A stretch of 64,000 bases of DNA from Turnera subulata. Lineage: Eukaryota > Streptophyta > Magnoliopsida > Malpighiales > Passifloraceae. The position numbers were made by a program, and so were the translations under genes. Position 1 is the first letter of the stretch, and every line of letters starts with the position of its first letter. The stretch covers positions 25,545-89,544 of the forward strand of contig JAKUCV010001113.1 in NCBI GenBank assembly GCA_028386065.3, given 5' to 3'. This document shows positions 1-10,249 of the stretch, one piece after another. The notes below the pieces were generated by a model that saw nothing but the letters and a program-made list of their open reading frames with translations, did not search any database and was not told the origin of the DNA.

Positions 1-692
1 TTCCTTCAGGATACAAATACAATGAGCTTAAGGAGACCGAGCACCATTAGAGCAAGGGGCACTTGATACGCCGTTGGAGAGGTATGTGAATGAAGAACCT
101 TGACTGATGAGAGGCTGATGATGAACTTGGGGAGAATATGACAAATTCGAGCAAATAACATTCAGAACCTTTGGGGAGACAAGCAAATCGATAGCCAACC
201 AAAATTGTTGGAATATTTGGGAAATTTGGCTGTGTTAAACCCAAGCTGAGATATGTAAATCACTATCCTAAAGAGTTATTTTTGGTAACCCCAAAAGTCT
301 CCCCAGGATACAACAACTCCTTGTACAAGAATGTAGGGCACCAAAATTTGCCAAAAAATTGAAACAAGATAACCCAACAAACGAAAGAGAAGAGACTTCG
401 AAAAGGACTTCGAAAAGGAAAAGGGGAAGAATGAGAGAGCGCTTGTGTTGTTATGTTTTTCCCTGTATATCAAATGAGCTGAAGAAGGATGTATTTATAA
501 GTAGAGGGAAGTGTAAAGTTCAAAATAATTAAACAACAGGCAATATTGTGAACCACACATTTTCCTAATGACTAGGTAACAAAACCACTCCCACAATTTT
601 CTCTAATTAGACCAGGTAAATTCCTTGATTATCTCCAACATTACTTTTGACCAATGTGGGACAAATTTTGCCGTTTGAAATATACTACAACA
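1..692 (-). repeat. 3' LTR of copia-1, running off the window edge
   Basis: Read on the minus strand it begins TGTTGTAGTATATTTC at 692, directly after a purine-rich tract, and carries a TATA-like CTTATAAATAC at about 491-502. The minus-strand TG at the inner edge matches the usual TG...CA LTR ends. The other terminus is outside the window, so full length is unknown. Confidence 0.65.
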
Positions 693-703
693 ATCCCCCA
701 CAT
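693..703 (-). other. Polypurine tract of copia-1
   Basis: The minus strand reads ATGTGGGGGAT next to the LTR start. A G-rich tract next to the 3' LTR primes plus-strand DNA synthesis in LTR retrotransposons. Position fits the LTR edge at 692. Confidence 0.6.
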
Positions 704-1286
704 CTATTTCAAAAGGGAAAAATTTAAGAAACAAATTTTTTTGTTGGGTTCTTATAACTATTGAGTGTAGAACGTCGATCTTGGTGTCCGTGGACTATGA
801 ACCTAGTCTAGACTGATAAGTCTTAGCAAACTATGTCTATTAGTGTAACAAATGGTTACTGTGAACCAATCAACACGTTGGCAAGTCAGTGTTCTTATCA
901 ATCATATTACACCTCCACAATTCTTGGCATTATCGCGGTTTTGTGCATTACGGCCGTGCGCGTGCCTGGAATTTCATGAATGCTCTAGAGGTACACCTGA
1001 AAACATCCTCATAGGAACGACCCCATTCCACACTCATATAGGTCATCTCATCAAGTGTACACTGCATGTCATACACCACCCATAAGGGATATGAAGATCA
1101 TTAAGTGTTTTAACTCAGCCTCTCGATCAACTGCTGTCTAGTACTTTTCTCACACCATAGGAAGGGACAAAAGTTCAAGTACTAACAGAACTTAAGTAGT
1201 GACTTGTTAAAACCCATATGAACATGTTCCACAGGATCTACGATCACGCAGGTTGGGTTACCATCACTAGTTAGTTTCGGACAGGT
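704..1286 (-). other. Untranslated spacer between copia-1 RNase H and its polypurine tract
   Basis: No conserved coding sequence is seen on either strand. The one plus-strand open frame (852-1085) has no recognisable motif and lies antisense to this transposon tail. The region is the 3' untranslated part of copia-1. Confidence 0.5.
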
Positions 1287-1785
1287 TTACAAGTCCCATT
1301 CCTTCGATGTTTCCATTATAATTTTTTGTCCTAGGGATTTCGTCAAAGGATCGGCCAAATTCATTTCTGACTTCACATAATCATTGGAAATTATTCCATC
1401 TGCTAACAGCTGTTTGACCACATTGTGCCTTAACCGAATGTATCTATTTCTCTCATTGAAACTTGTCTTTCTGGCATTGTCTATTGTTGTTTTGAAATCA
1501 CAATGCATAGACACAGTCGGTGTAGGTCTTATTCCTAATGGAATACTTGCTAAGAAGTTTCTTAGCTATTCTGCCTCGGTGGCAGCTAACTCTAGAGCAA
1601 TAAATTTTGATTCAATAGTTGATTGCAAGATTGTAGTTTGTTTAGCTGACTTCCAAGCAAATACACCACCTCCAAGGGTGAATACATATCCACTAGTGGA
1701 CTTTATCTCATCTAAATCTGAAATCCAGTTAGCATCACTGTACCCTTCTAGTACAGCATGTAGTCCACTATATCAAATACTATAA
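1287..1785 (-). pseudogene. copia-1 RNase H domain, broken
   Basis: Minus-strand translation shows the copia RNase H signatures in order: a [19 protein letters not shown] stretch, a [17 protein letters not shown] stretch (usually STAEAEYIA), and the C-terminal RLRHNVVKQLL...NLADPLTKSLGQ. It degrades the RNA strand of the RNA/DNA hybrid during reverse transcription. A stop splits it between the EAE motif and the C-terminal part (final piece 1514-1287). It follows RT directly as in all copia polyproteins. Confidence 0.8.
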
Positions 1786-2790
1786 CTTATGGTACCCCTC
1801 CAATTTCTCATCAGTCTTCTTACAGCAGCCCAATGCTCATTATTGAGATTATGTGCATACCGACTCAGCCTGCCCACAACATAAGATATGTCAGGGCGTA
1901 AGAATGTCATCAAATGCAACAAACTCCCAATGATTTGTGCATACTCAGTTTGAGATACTATGTCTCCTTTGTTTTTCTTTAATTGAGAGTTAGCATCATA
2001 TGGGTTACTCACAGGTGTGACAGCGAAGTGTCCAAACTTCTTAAGAAGTTTCTCAACATAATGCTCTTGTGATAGTATGATACTATCACCTTCCCTTATG
2101 ATCTTAACTCCCAAAATCACATTTTCTTCACCCATATCTTTCATATCAAATTGAGAAGCAAGAAACATTTTAGTATCATGAATGACATCGAGACTGTTGC
2201 TAAAAATCAACATATCATCCACATACAAACAAACATTCACATAGTTCTCATTTGAAACTTTGGTATATACGCATTTGTCTACCTCAACAGAAATAAATCC
2301 ATAATTGAGCATAGCTTGGTCAAATTTCTCATGCCATTGTTTAGGTGCTTGTTTCAACCTACAGACTTTGTGTTCCTGACCAGAAATAACATGACCCTCC
2401 GATTGCACCATATAAATCTCATCTTGTAAATCACCATTTAGAAAAGTTATTTTAACATCCATTTGATGTATAAAAAGTTTGTGAACTGATGCCAAGTCTA
2501 TCAAAACTCGAATTGAAGAAATTCTTGTAACAAGAGCAAAAGTGTCAAAAAAATTAATGTTTGGTTTCTGTGTAAAACCTTTTGCAACTAACCTGGCTTT
2601 GTACTTATCGATGGAGCCATCAAGATTAAGTTTTCTTCTAAAACTCCATTTGTAACTAATTGGTTTTGCTCCTGGGGGTAAATCAACTAAAAATTAGTTT
2701 TGTTTTCTTCAATAGAATCAAGCTCAGCTTTTATAGCTTCCTTTTACAAATTTGCATCAAGAGAAGAAATAACTTCAAAACAAGTTGATG
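1786..2790 (-). pseudogene. copia-1 reverse transcriptase, broken
   Basis: The minus strand encodes the copia RT core: a DGSIDKYKARLVAKGFTQ-like N-terminus near 2600, QMDVKITFLNGDLQDEIYM near 2450, and the catalytic LYVDDMLIFSN near 2240-2205, so the YVDD box is retained. Copia proteins normally read QMDVKTAFLNG, so T to I and A to T changes are visible. The longest uninterrupted part is 2504-1773; upstream pieces lie in other frames. Role: copying element RNA to DNA in the cytoplasmic particle. Not functional here. Confidence 0.85.
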
Positions 2791-3173
2791 GTTCATTTTG
2801 AACCAAAAAGTATAAAATTATTACCAAAAGAATTTTCTTTCCTTTGTCTTTTAATTTTTTTCAAAACACTAGATTGCTCATCAACTTGATTTTCAAAATC
2901 ATCTTGTGCATTAGTCTCACTTTCACAGATTTCTCGTGTAGTAGCAACAGTCAAGTTATTTTGTTTTAACGGAAACACATTCTCAAAAAATTCACCATTT
3001 CTTGTTTCAACAATGGTATTCACATCAAGCTCATCACTTTTTAAAATAAGAAATCTATACACAACATTATTATCAGCATAACCAATAAACATGCAATCAC
3101 TGGTTTTGGACCCTATTTTCCTTTTCTAAGGATCAGTTAACATAAGTTTAGCAAGACATCCCCATACTTTTAA
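2791..3173 (-). pseudogene. copia-1 integrase C-terminus and linker to RT, broken
   Basis: Translation contains CMFIGYADNNVVYRFLILKSDELDVNTIVETRNGEFFEN in frame pieces, matching the segment of copia pol where the host of small GYADNS...YRFLVLKSD motifs separates integrase from RT, followed by an acidic linker with QDDFENQVDEQSSVLKK. A stop near 3125 separates it from the integrase core upstream. Confidence 0.65.
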
Positions 3174-4259
3174 CTATTTAAGATTAGGTGAATAACCTTT
3201 CCATAATTCATATGGTGTCTTATCAATCTTTTTATAAGGGATTCGGTTTTGCACGTGACATGCTGATAAAACAGCTTCACCCCAAACGTTATTAGGTGCT
3301 GAACTACTAACAAGCGTTGCATTGATCATTTCTTTTAAAGTCCTATTTATCTGTTCAGCTACACCATTAGATTGTGGTGAATAAGGAGGTGCGGTCTCAT
3401 GCATTATACTTTCTCTCTCATACAATTCATTAAACAAAACAGATTCACCACCTTTATCTGATCTATTCCTTTTAATCTTCCTATCTACCTGATTTTTTAA
3501 TTCAGCTTTGTATAGGAGAAACATGTGAAAGGCTTCATCTTTAATCCTAATCAAATATACTGTAATATATCTTGAAAAATCATCTATGAAAGTCACATAA
3601 TATTTTTTACCTCCTCTAGTCATGGTTTGTTTTAAGTCCCCTAAGTCTGTGTAAATTAAACGAAGTAATTCAGTTTCTCTTTTATTCACAGAAGGACAAG
3701 ATTTCTTAACATGTTTAGTTTCAGGACATATTTCACACTTATCGGATAAAAAATCACTAGAGGCACATATTAAACCAGTATTTTGAAGTTTCTTAAGATA
3801 AAGTGCACTAACATGTCCAAGTCTAGCATGCCACATATCAAAAGAGTCAATCAAGTAAGCAGAAGAAGAACTTGTATTTTCATTCACAATTTCAACAAAA
3901 TTCAACACAAAGAGTCCTTGGTTACAATAGCCCTTACCCAAAAAGATGTTGTTCTTGGTCATTATGGTCTTGTCATAATCAAATGACACCTTAACCCCTA
4001 CTTTTCCCCAGAGGGACACAGACACCAAGTCATCCCGAGTTTCAGGTATATGGAGCACATTGTTGAGAGCCAGAGTTTTAAAAGATGTGAGCTTAAGAAG
4101 AACGTTTCCCTTCCCTTGAACTTTTGTTGTTCGGGTGTCACCAAGATAAATTTGTTCTTCTCCATCCCCCACCTCAGCGTAAGAGGAAAAGGCATCCTTG
4201 CTTGCACAGATATGCCTGGTAGCGCTAGAGTCTTCCATCCAGTCTTTCACATTGGCCAC
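3174..4259 (-). pseudogene. copia-1 protease, GAG-pre-integrase and integrase core
   Basis: This 361-codon minus-strand stretch begins with the protease motif WMEDSSATRHIC (canonical DSG has become DSS), then LGDTRTTKVQGKGNVLLKL, the GAG-pre-integrase zinc-binding HARLGH...CEIC, and the integrase core with catalytic residues in IYTDLGDLK (D), NRSDKGGES (D) and PYSPQSNGVAEQINRTL (E). The D-D-E triad is present; the loss of glycine in the protease active site would probably inactivate it. Frame is open for the whole length, but upstream gag and downstream RT are in other frames. Confidence 0.85.
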
Positions 4260-4621
4260 CAGGAAGGTTTTAGAAATAACCGCAGCAATTATTTCATCAT
4301 CTCCTTCAACTAAGTTAGCCCTTGGCTTAGGAGGTTTGTCATTTTTGACCCTCTTCCTACACTGTAATGCAAAGTGTCCTGGCTTTCCACAGAAAAATAA
4401 TTTTCATTCTTCTTAAAGAAGGTAGGGTTAGTAATTTTAGGGCTGTAACCAGATTTCTAATCGTTATTAAACTGCTTATAACCAGAGGTACTTTCTACCA
4501 AGTTAGCTTTGGCTGTCATCTCTTTGGCAGTCGCATCTTTGAGTCCTTCTTTGTTCTTATCTTCAATGTGGATGTGAGTGATCAAGTCCTTGAGTGGCAT
4601 CAACTTGTGCTTAAGGTTTTG
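4260..4621 (-). pseudogene. copia-1 gag C-terminus with degenerate zinc knuckle, truncated
   Basis: Minus-strand translation gives NYFFCGKPGHFALQCRKR near 4400-4350. The usual knuckle is CX2CX4HX4C; here the first cysteine is a tyrosine, while the second C, the H and the last C remain. Upstream is a charged HIHIEDKNKEGLKDATAKEM segment typical of copia gag before the knuckle. The gag stops being recognisable at 4621, where a different repeat begins. Confidence 0.65.
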
Positions 4622-5740
4622 TGAACACCCAAATTTAACCCACGGACATTCTTCAAACTTAGATTTTAAATGTTCCTAAACCACAAGAATAATGAGATGA
4701 TTTGGTCTTTGGCTAAGGCATATTTTGGCTTTATGTTGGTAGAATTGATATACTTTAGGAATTTGAACCTTTATGTGTTTTGAACTCTAGGATTAATGAG
4801 ATGACTTAATCTTAGGATAAAAATATATATTAAGGTCTAATGCACTAAAATATGTTTTATTTCAATTCTTGGGCAGTCTTATTTATTTTTCAACCCAATT
4901 ATATTGAGATGATTCATTTTTGGGTTAGGAATAAATTTAGGGTCCCGATTTAATGAGATATGTTTTATCCAGAGTTAATTGTCCTATAAACACATTACTT
5001 GCAGAATAATTTTGGAACTGATTTTCGTGGAAAATTAGAGTTAAATCATCCTTTAATGGTGAATGTGTTTTTTACTTGATTTTGCATAAAATGGGGATGT
5101 AATTGTGAATCATCAATTAAGAGATGATTAGGGGAAGTACTAATCAAGAAAAGAGGATTTTCTGTGTTGATTAGGGGTTAGTGACACGGTTAGATAAAAT
5201 CAGGGTGAAATTAGGGGGATTGGGAGCCGAGAAAGGAAAGAACGTGTGAAACCAGATGTGTCGGGCGGCCATCTCGGGTTGACCGCCGGGCCTGGCGGTC
5301 ATGGGTGCCCAGAAAATGCTTTTTTGCCCAATTTTGTTTCTAATTTGTTCCTACACGGTTTTGGCCCAGATTTCTGGCCAGAATCTTGACCATTAAGAGG
5401 TGCAAGACCCCTGTACTCCTCAGAACTCTAAGTAAAACCTCCAATTCACATCCAAAAGGGACACATCTCTTTCACACACACATCCCCTATAAGCTTTAGT
5501 GCTAGGAGAATCTCTACTTCTCCAAGCCTGGAAATAGTTTTATTGGTAGAACTCTGGAGAAATTTTGTGGGAAGCATCAAGGAAAAAGAAGCAAAGGGTA
5601 GAACAAGAAGAGATAAAAAATTGAGCTTAGAAGTGGAAAGAAAGTCGGTGGAGCACACCCATTCCAAGGAGCTAGAGGAGGGCTATAAGAGGTAATCCTA
5701 GATATTTTCTTATTAGTTGTTTGCTGAAGATTTGTTGTTA
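4622..5740 (+). repeat. LTR-like segment related to the Tat LTR
   Basis: It begins TGAACACCCAAATTTA, identical over 16 bases to the start of the Tat 5' LTR at 13998, and it interrupts the copia-1 gag. Like that LTR it contains GC-rich stretches with GGCGGTCATGG near 5290. Similarity beyond the first bases is weak by eye, and I could not locate a TG...CA right end or a target-site duplication, so 5740 is only approximate. It may be a diverged solo LTR. No coding sequence is seen. Confidence 0.4.
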
Positions 5741-6014
5741 ATACTGATGCTTTTGATGATGTAAGTGCTGTGGTGATTGTTGACCAAAAGTAGGGTTAAT
5801 CACCTCCTAATGCTGAACTGTGATTAACCATGATTATGATCTGGTTTTGATGATTAAGAAATTACATGTGTATTGCTTGCTTTGCTTGTGTTGATTTTTA
5901 CTTGCAGGAAAATTATGGTTTTTGCCAATACCATATCTTAGACACATGACATATGGTTTTTATCGATACCATATCTTGAATACGTGACAAATGGTTTTTA
6001 CCGATGGAAGTGCA
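5741..6014 (+). other. Unassigned spacer, possibly start of the following LTR
   Basis: AT-rich sequence without coding motifs. It holds the 38-bp tandem repeat at 5915-6007. It may belong to the U3 part of the SIRE-like LTR that ends at 6757, whose left boundary I could not fix. Confidence 0.3.
5915..6007 (+). repeat. 38-bp tandem repeat, 2.4 copies
   Basis: Copies start at 5915, 5953 and 5991 (last one partial). Each begins ATGGTTTTT and contains CATATCTT followed by a GAC/GTGAC stretch; the first half, ATGGT...ACCAT, is itself an inverted repeat. It lies upstream of the TATA box of the SIRE-like LTR, so it could be a U3 repeat. Confidence 0.8.
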
Positions 6015-6757
6015 GATGATGTTCCTACCTAACTCTCACTCAACTCCAGAAGGTGGTCCAAACTTTCCAGATTTGGTAATTTGTAGCTACCAAGGAGTTG
6101 ACATGGATAACGGCACCAAACTGAAGCTTTAATGAACTGAAGTGAACTGAAGTACAATGAGCCATTCCAGGAGCCTATCCCCCACAGTCAGATCCTATAA
6201 AGAGGGATGTTTACACCTCTAGAAAATCATCCCAGCTATTGCGCAAAATCTGAGTGTATACCTGAGCTTAAAAAGATTTTGCATTAGATCTGCTTTTCTG
6301 CTTACAGTGCGAAACACTTTCAAGGGGTAATTTGTAAGCAAGGCTTAGTTTAGTTTTGCTGGGTACTCAAGTCTCAGATTAGATTCGAGGGTAGGTTCAT
6401 GCTTAGCCTGTGAAAACTTGTGTAGGTTAGTTCTTAGCCTGTGAAAAGCTTGTAAGGTTCGAGCTTAGCCTAGAAAAGCTTGTGTTTGTAACGGTTAAGG
6501 TTGATCCCGCAAAAACCTAAGTATAGTGAGTGTTTTCAAATCCTAAAGGAAGGAACTTTTAGGTCGTGGAGTACCTGGTGAGCAGAAACCACGCTAAATC
6601 ACTACGTTCACTCTTTTCCCCTCTCAACTCGCTTTCTTGCTCCATATACTCACTATGTACTTAACAGATTTGGTATCTCAAAAACCAAATCTACTCGTCT
6701 GTCCGAAAAAGTTTTTATTGCCTAATTCACCCCCTCTTTGGCACTTCTGGGCCTACA
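6015..6757 (+). repeat. 5' LTR of SIRE/Maximus-like copia element (left end uncertain)
   Basis: The right end is firm: ...GGGCCTACA at 6757 followed by the primer binding site at 6760. The terminal CCTAATTCACCCCCTCTTTGG is a hallmark of this copia group. It contains a TATA-like CTATAAAGAGG at 6195. The left end is not determined and may lie further left, in 5740-6015. Confidence 0.6.
6195..6205 (+). promoter_or_regulatory. TATA-like box of the SIRE-like LTR
   Basis: CTATAAAGAGG lies about 560 bp before the LTR end, a plausible U3/R promoter position. No other evidence of activity. Confidence 0.45.
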
Positions 6758-6759
6758 AT

Positions 6760-6772
6760 TGGTAGCGGAGCA
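6760..6772 (+). other. Primer binding site of SIRE-like copia element
   Basis: TGGTAGCGGAGCA starts 2 bases after the LTR end. It differs at two positions from the common plant initiator-tRNA-Met site TGGTATCAGAGC and is identical to the site used by the chromoviruses A, B and D in this window. Confidence 0.65.
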
Positions 6773-6813
6773 GCATTCTCAGTTCAAAGGAGTAAAATCC
6801 AGAGACAAAGATC

Positions 6814-8348
6814 ATGGCTTTCGAGGATACAAGCATGAACATGGCACCATACTTTGATGGGGCAAACTATGACTATTGGAAGGTTCGCATGAAGATCTTC
6901 CTTGAAGGAAAGGACAATGAGATGTGGCATATTGTCCATAATCCTTACAATGGGTCAAACAGTCCTATGCATTTCTGGACTGAAAATGAAATGATGAGAG
7001 CAAAGCTTGATGCTCAAGCCAAAATGCTCTACTATGCGAAATTAGTGAGAGTGAGTTTGAAAGAGTTAGATCCTGTGAAACCGCTCACAAAATCTGGAGA
7101 TTATTGTGCATCACTCATGAAGGCAAAAATCAAGTCAAAGGATCAAGGCTAAATCGCTTGATGCGAGAGTATGAGCTTTTTCACCTGGAGAAACCATACA
7201 TACTATGGATACTCGTTTTACTGTACTTTGCAACAACCTTGCATCACTTGGAAAGGTGATGACACATAGAGAAAAGGTTGCAAAGATTATAAGGTCACTT
7301 CCCAAAGAATGGGAACCTAAAGTGACTGCCATTGAGGAAGCTCAAAACTTGAATTTACTATCCTATGTTGAACTCATTGGCAAGATAATTTGTCACGGTG
7401 ACAAAATTGAACCAAAGCGGAAGGATGTCGCATTAACGGTTCAGGAACCTAATGAAGATTATGGCAACTTGGATATGGCTCTCTTCACTAGAAGATTCAC
7501 AAAGTATCTTAAGATGAAGGAGCAACTAAAAGGGAAGAATCTTAAGGTCACAAAAGCTGAGGAGACCAAGAAAGACTCTTTGGTGTGCTTTGGTTGCAAT
7601 CGTCTAGGCCATACCAAGTCTGAGTGTCCTTATCAAAAGAAGGACGGTTCTGGTTTTTCAAAAACCAAGGGAAAGGAGGTTATGGATGCGTGGGATTATT
7701 CAGACTCCTCAACCTATTTTGATGCCGGGGAGGAAAGCAACTTTAGTTTCATGGCCCAAGAAGATTCTAAAGTAACATACTCTACTGATCTTAATTTAGA
7801 AGACTCACTTGATGCTTTTAATGAATTGCATATCAAATACAAGCAAGTAGTTAAGAAAAATAAGGAGTATAAGAAGAAGATGGATTTTCTTGAATTTGAT
7901 GAGGAAGCCTATATGAATGAAAATGAGAAACTTAGGCTAGCTAATGCTGATGCTATAAAAGTAAGTGAATTTTTAAAAGCTAAGAAATTTGCACTAAGAA
8001 ATGCTTATGACGAACTTGAAAAATGATATACTTGTAAGAGTGATATGTGTAAAGTTCTTGAGAATGAGGAAAATGTTCTTGAGAAGCATGTCACTGATCT
8101 AAAATCTTCCCTAGAGAAGTTTACTGGTAGTACCAATAATCTGAACATGCTGTTAGGACAGCAACGAAGCGCTACACAAAAAGAAGGATTAGGTGCTACA
8201 CATTTGGTTTCTGAAAACCAAATCCTACTGTGCGATTTGTTTGGGCAATATCTAGTGTGCCATACAAACCTGACACTTCATATCTTAGGAATGCTAGTAC
8301 ACCCAAATATGTGAACCATTATGCTCCTAAGTCAAGTACGACAAATCA
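6814..8348 (+). pseudogene. gag of SIRE/Maximus-like copia element, 5' part
   Basis: Starts MAFEDTSMNMAPYFDGANYDYWKVRM, the classic copia gag N-terminus, 42 bases after the primer binding site. The second part (7205-8026) contains the knuckle CFGCNRLGHTKSECPY (CX2CX4HX4C) and then a long lysine/glutamate-rich coiled coil with ENEKLRLAN, typical of this group. Breaks: frameshift between 7152 and 7205, TGA at 8024-8026, and another frameshift near 8190. The gag is interrupted at 8348 after codons for STTN and resumes at 13770. Role: capsid protein packaging element RNA. Confidence 0.85.
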
Positions 8349-10249
8349 TGAAACGCCCGTGTCCCAATTTATTAGTATAAAATGATTTTAAATATAAAAT
8401 GACCAAATTGCCCTTATCATTCCCGGGACACGAAAATATAATCAACTGAAACACCGTATCCCAAATTACCCATTAGATTAATTATATCATGTGAAGTGGC
8501 CAAAATGCCCTTCTGCCCCGGGATACAATAAAATCAAGAAAAATCATTAATTATGCAATATAAAGACAATACAGTATATCAAAATAGAGTATGCAGCGGA
8601 AGACAAATACATAATCAAATATGAATGTAATGCACCCTATGGATCCGACCCGAGGAGGAAAGCACCGCCACCTGCTGATATGCACCACTGCTCATCGAAC
8701 AGCTAACCTGTAAAAGGTCTGTGAGGGGGTGAGACCAACCACTGTCTCACTGCAAACAAATAAACCAATAATATACAAATACAAATCAACTACAAGTACA
8801 CCGACATTAGGCAATAGCAAACACAGAGCACAAACAATTCACAACACACAACACCAGTCATCACCAGACTTCAACCATCACTTATCATTACTTATTTTAT
8901 TATCTTTGTTATTAGGTTTAAATGTTTTATTAGGGCCCTCTACTGAAGTTAATATCAAAAATATCAATATCTAGTCCATGTATTCAAACACCAACAAAGA
9001 CAGCCATGGAAGCATGAACCACCACAGAATATGATTGCAGAACCCAACAAGCAAAAACAACCCAGTAGCTATATAAAACACAATTGAACCCTTACACTTA
9101 ATTTGATGGTTTTGCCCGAGTCCAAGGAGTCGCCGACTCCCGGAGTAAACCCGACACCACCGTCCGCCTTTAACACAATTAGACCCGTCACCAGAAGCTT
9201 GACCATGGTTGGAATCCAAACACAAGACCATCAGCCCAAAAAAAAAAATCACTGTACCCGACAAACAAGAGATGAAGAGAATGGAGAAGAAGAAAAGATA
9301 GGGGAGGAGAAGAACTGTGGTCTTACCAAGAAGGCTGCCCCGGCGACTCCCAGTCGCAACTGCCGATCCCGTCTCAAGCCTCGGCTTCCCTCCTTGACGT
9401 AGCAACAAGATGTCAGACCACCAACATATCGAAAACAACCCCGATTTAAACTCAAAAAAACGAAGCAACCACCAACACAACCCGATTACTTCTAGAACTC
9501 GAGAGGGTAAGAGAAGAAAACGAAAAAGGAGGGCAAAAGCGAGGCGGCAGAGGGGCGTTACCCGACGAAGCAGGAGTGGCAACGATTCGAGCTAGGTCTT
9601 TGAATTCCTCGCACAGAGGGGGCTAGGCACAGCCTCGCCTCCCACACCCCAAGTCCCTCCCGGCCTCCTCCTCGTCGTCTTGTAGAAACGGTGGCGTGAG
9701 GGGTGCAGCGTCGGCAGCGGATCAAAGAGGAAGAGAAGGGAAAAGAAAATGGCAGTGGTGTGTGTGTTTGAGGCCACAAGGGAGAAAGGGAAGAAGAGCG
9801 ACGCAACAGCCGGTCAGGGAGGAGGAAAGAAAGAAAGAAAAAGGGTGGAGAGAGAGAGAAAGAGAAATTTTTATACTCTAGGGTTAGGGTTGATTTCGGC
9901 CGGGACCAAAACGACGTCGTTTTGGTCTTAGGCACGTTCAACCCTCTTCCCTTGGTCAAAACCCTGGCCAAGTGTGTGTTTTATGTTTAGCCTATCCCGA
10001 AACTACGTAGTTTTTGGCAAAACTTCACTACACCATGTGTTGCACCCTAAAACACATATAAATTCCGTAAAAACCCGAAATTATGATTAAATCCAACATA
10101 TATAAAATATTTCCATGGAAAATAAATTAATAAAATTAATTTTCTTGACCGAAAATCTCAGAAATTCTGCAAGGGTAGAATTGGAATTTAAATTCCAAAA
10201 ATTCCGAAAATTCCATAAAAATTAAATACCGAGAATTTGGGGCGTCACA
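8349..10249 (-). repeat. LARD 3' LTR
   Basis: TG...CA ended LTR of 1901 bp, read on the minus strand as TGTGACGCCCC...GGGCGTTTCA. It holds a TATA box at 9868-9875 with a long palindrome upstream (9904-9927). Apparent open frames inside it (for example 9582-8971 minus and 9103-9402 plus) recur in the other LTR with frame changes and have no domain, so I do not call them genes. Confidence 0.9.
9868..9927 (-). promoter_or_regulatory. LARD LTR core promoter: TATA box, telo-box and 24-bp palindrome
   Basis: On the minus strand the order is a perfect 24-bp palindrome (9904-9927, core CCAAAACGACGTCGTTTTGG), then AACCCTAACCCTA, then TATAAAAA (9875-9868). The palindrome is about 40 bp upstream of the TATA box. 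The same arrangement is at 13208-13266 in the other LTR. GACGTC is a bZIP-type core, so a transcription-factor site is a reasonable guess but unproven. Confidence 0.55.

Larger units (their letters stand above)
1..4621 (-). mobile_element. Decayed Ty1/copia LTR retrotransposon (copia-1), truncated at its 5' end
   Basis: On the minus strand the order is gag zinc knuckle (about 4380), protease and integrase (4259-3174), linker, RT (2710-1786), RNase H (1785-1287), 3' untranslated region, polypurine tract and 3' LTR (692 to the window edge). Protease-integrase-RT order defines Ty1/copia. The gag is cut at 4621, exactly where a segment beginning TGAACACCC starts, so the 5' LTR and most of gag are missing or lie beyond a later insertion. 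Several frameshifts and stops make it non-functional. The exact copia lineage is not assigned. Confidence 0.85.

Noticed and set aside
58..700. Host promoter or gene near the window start
   Set aside because: The segment has an LTR edge, TATA-like box and adjacent polypurine tract of copia-1; nothing indicates a host gene.
8971..9582. 203-codon minus-strand ORF in the LARD LTR
   Set aside because: Lies inside an LTR, includes hydrophobic low-complexity sequence, and the homologous stretch in the other LTR (12526-13113) is framed differently. No domain.
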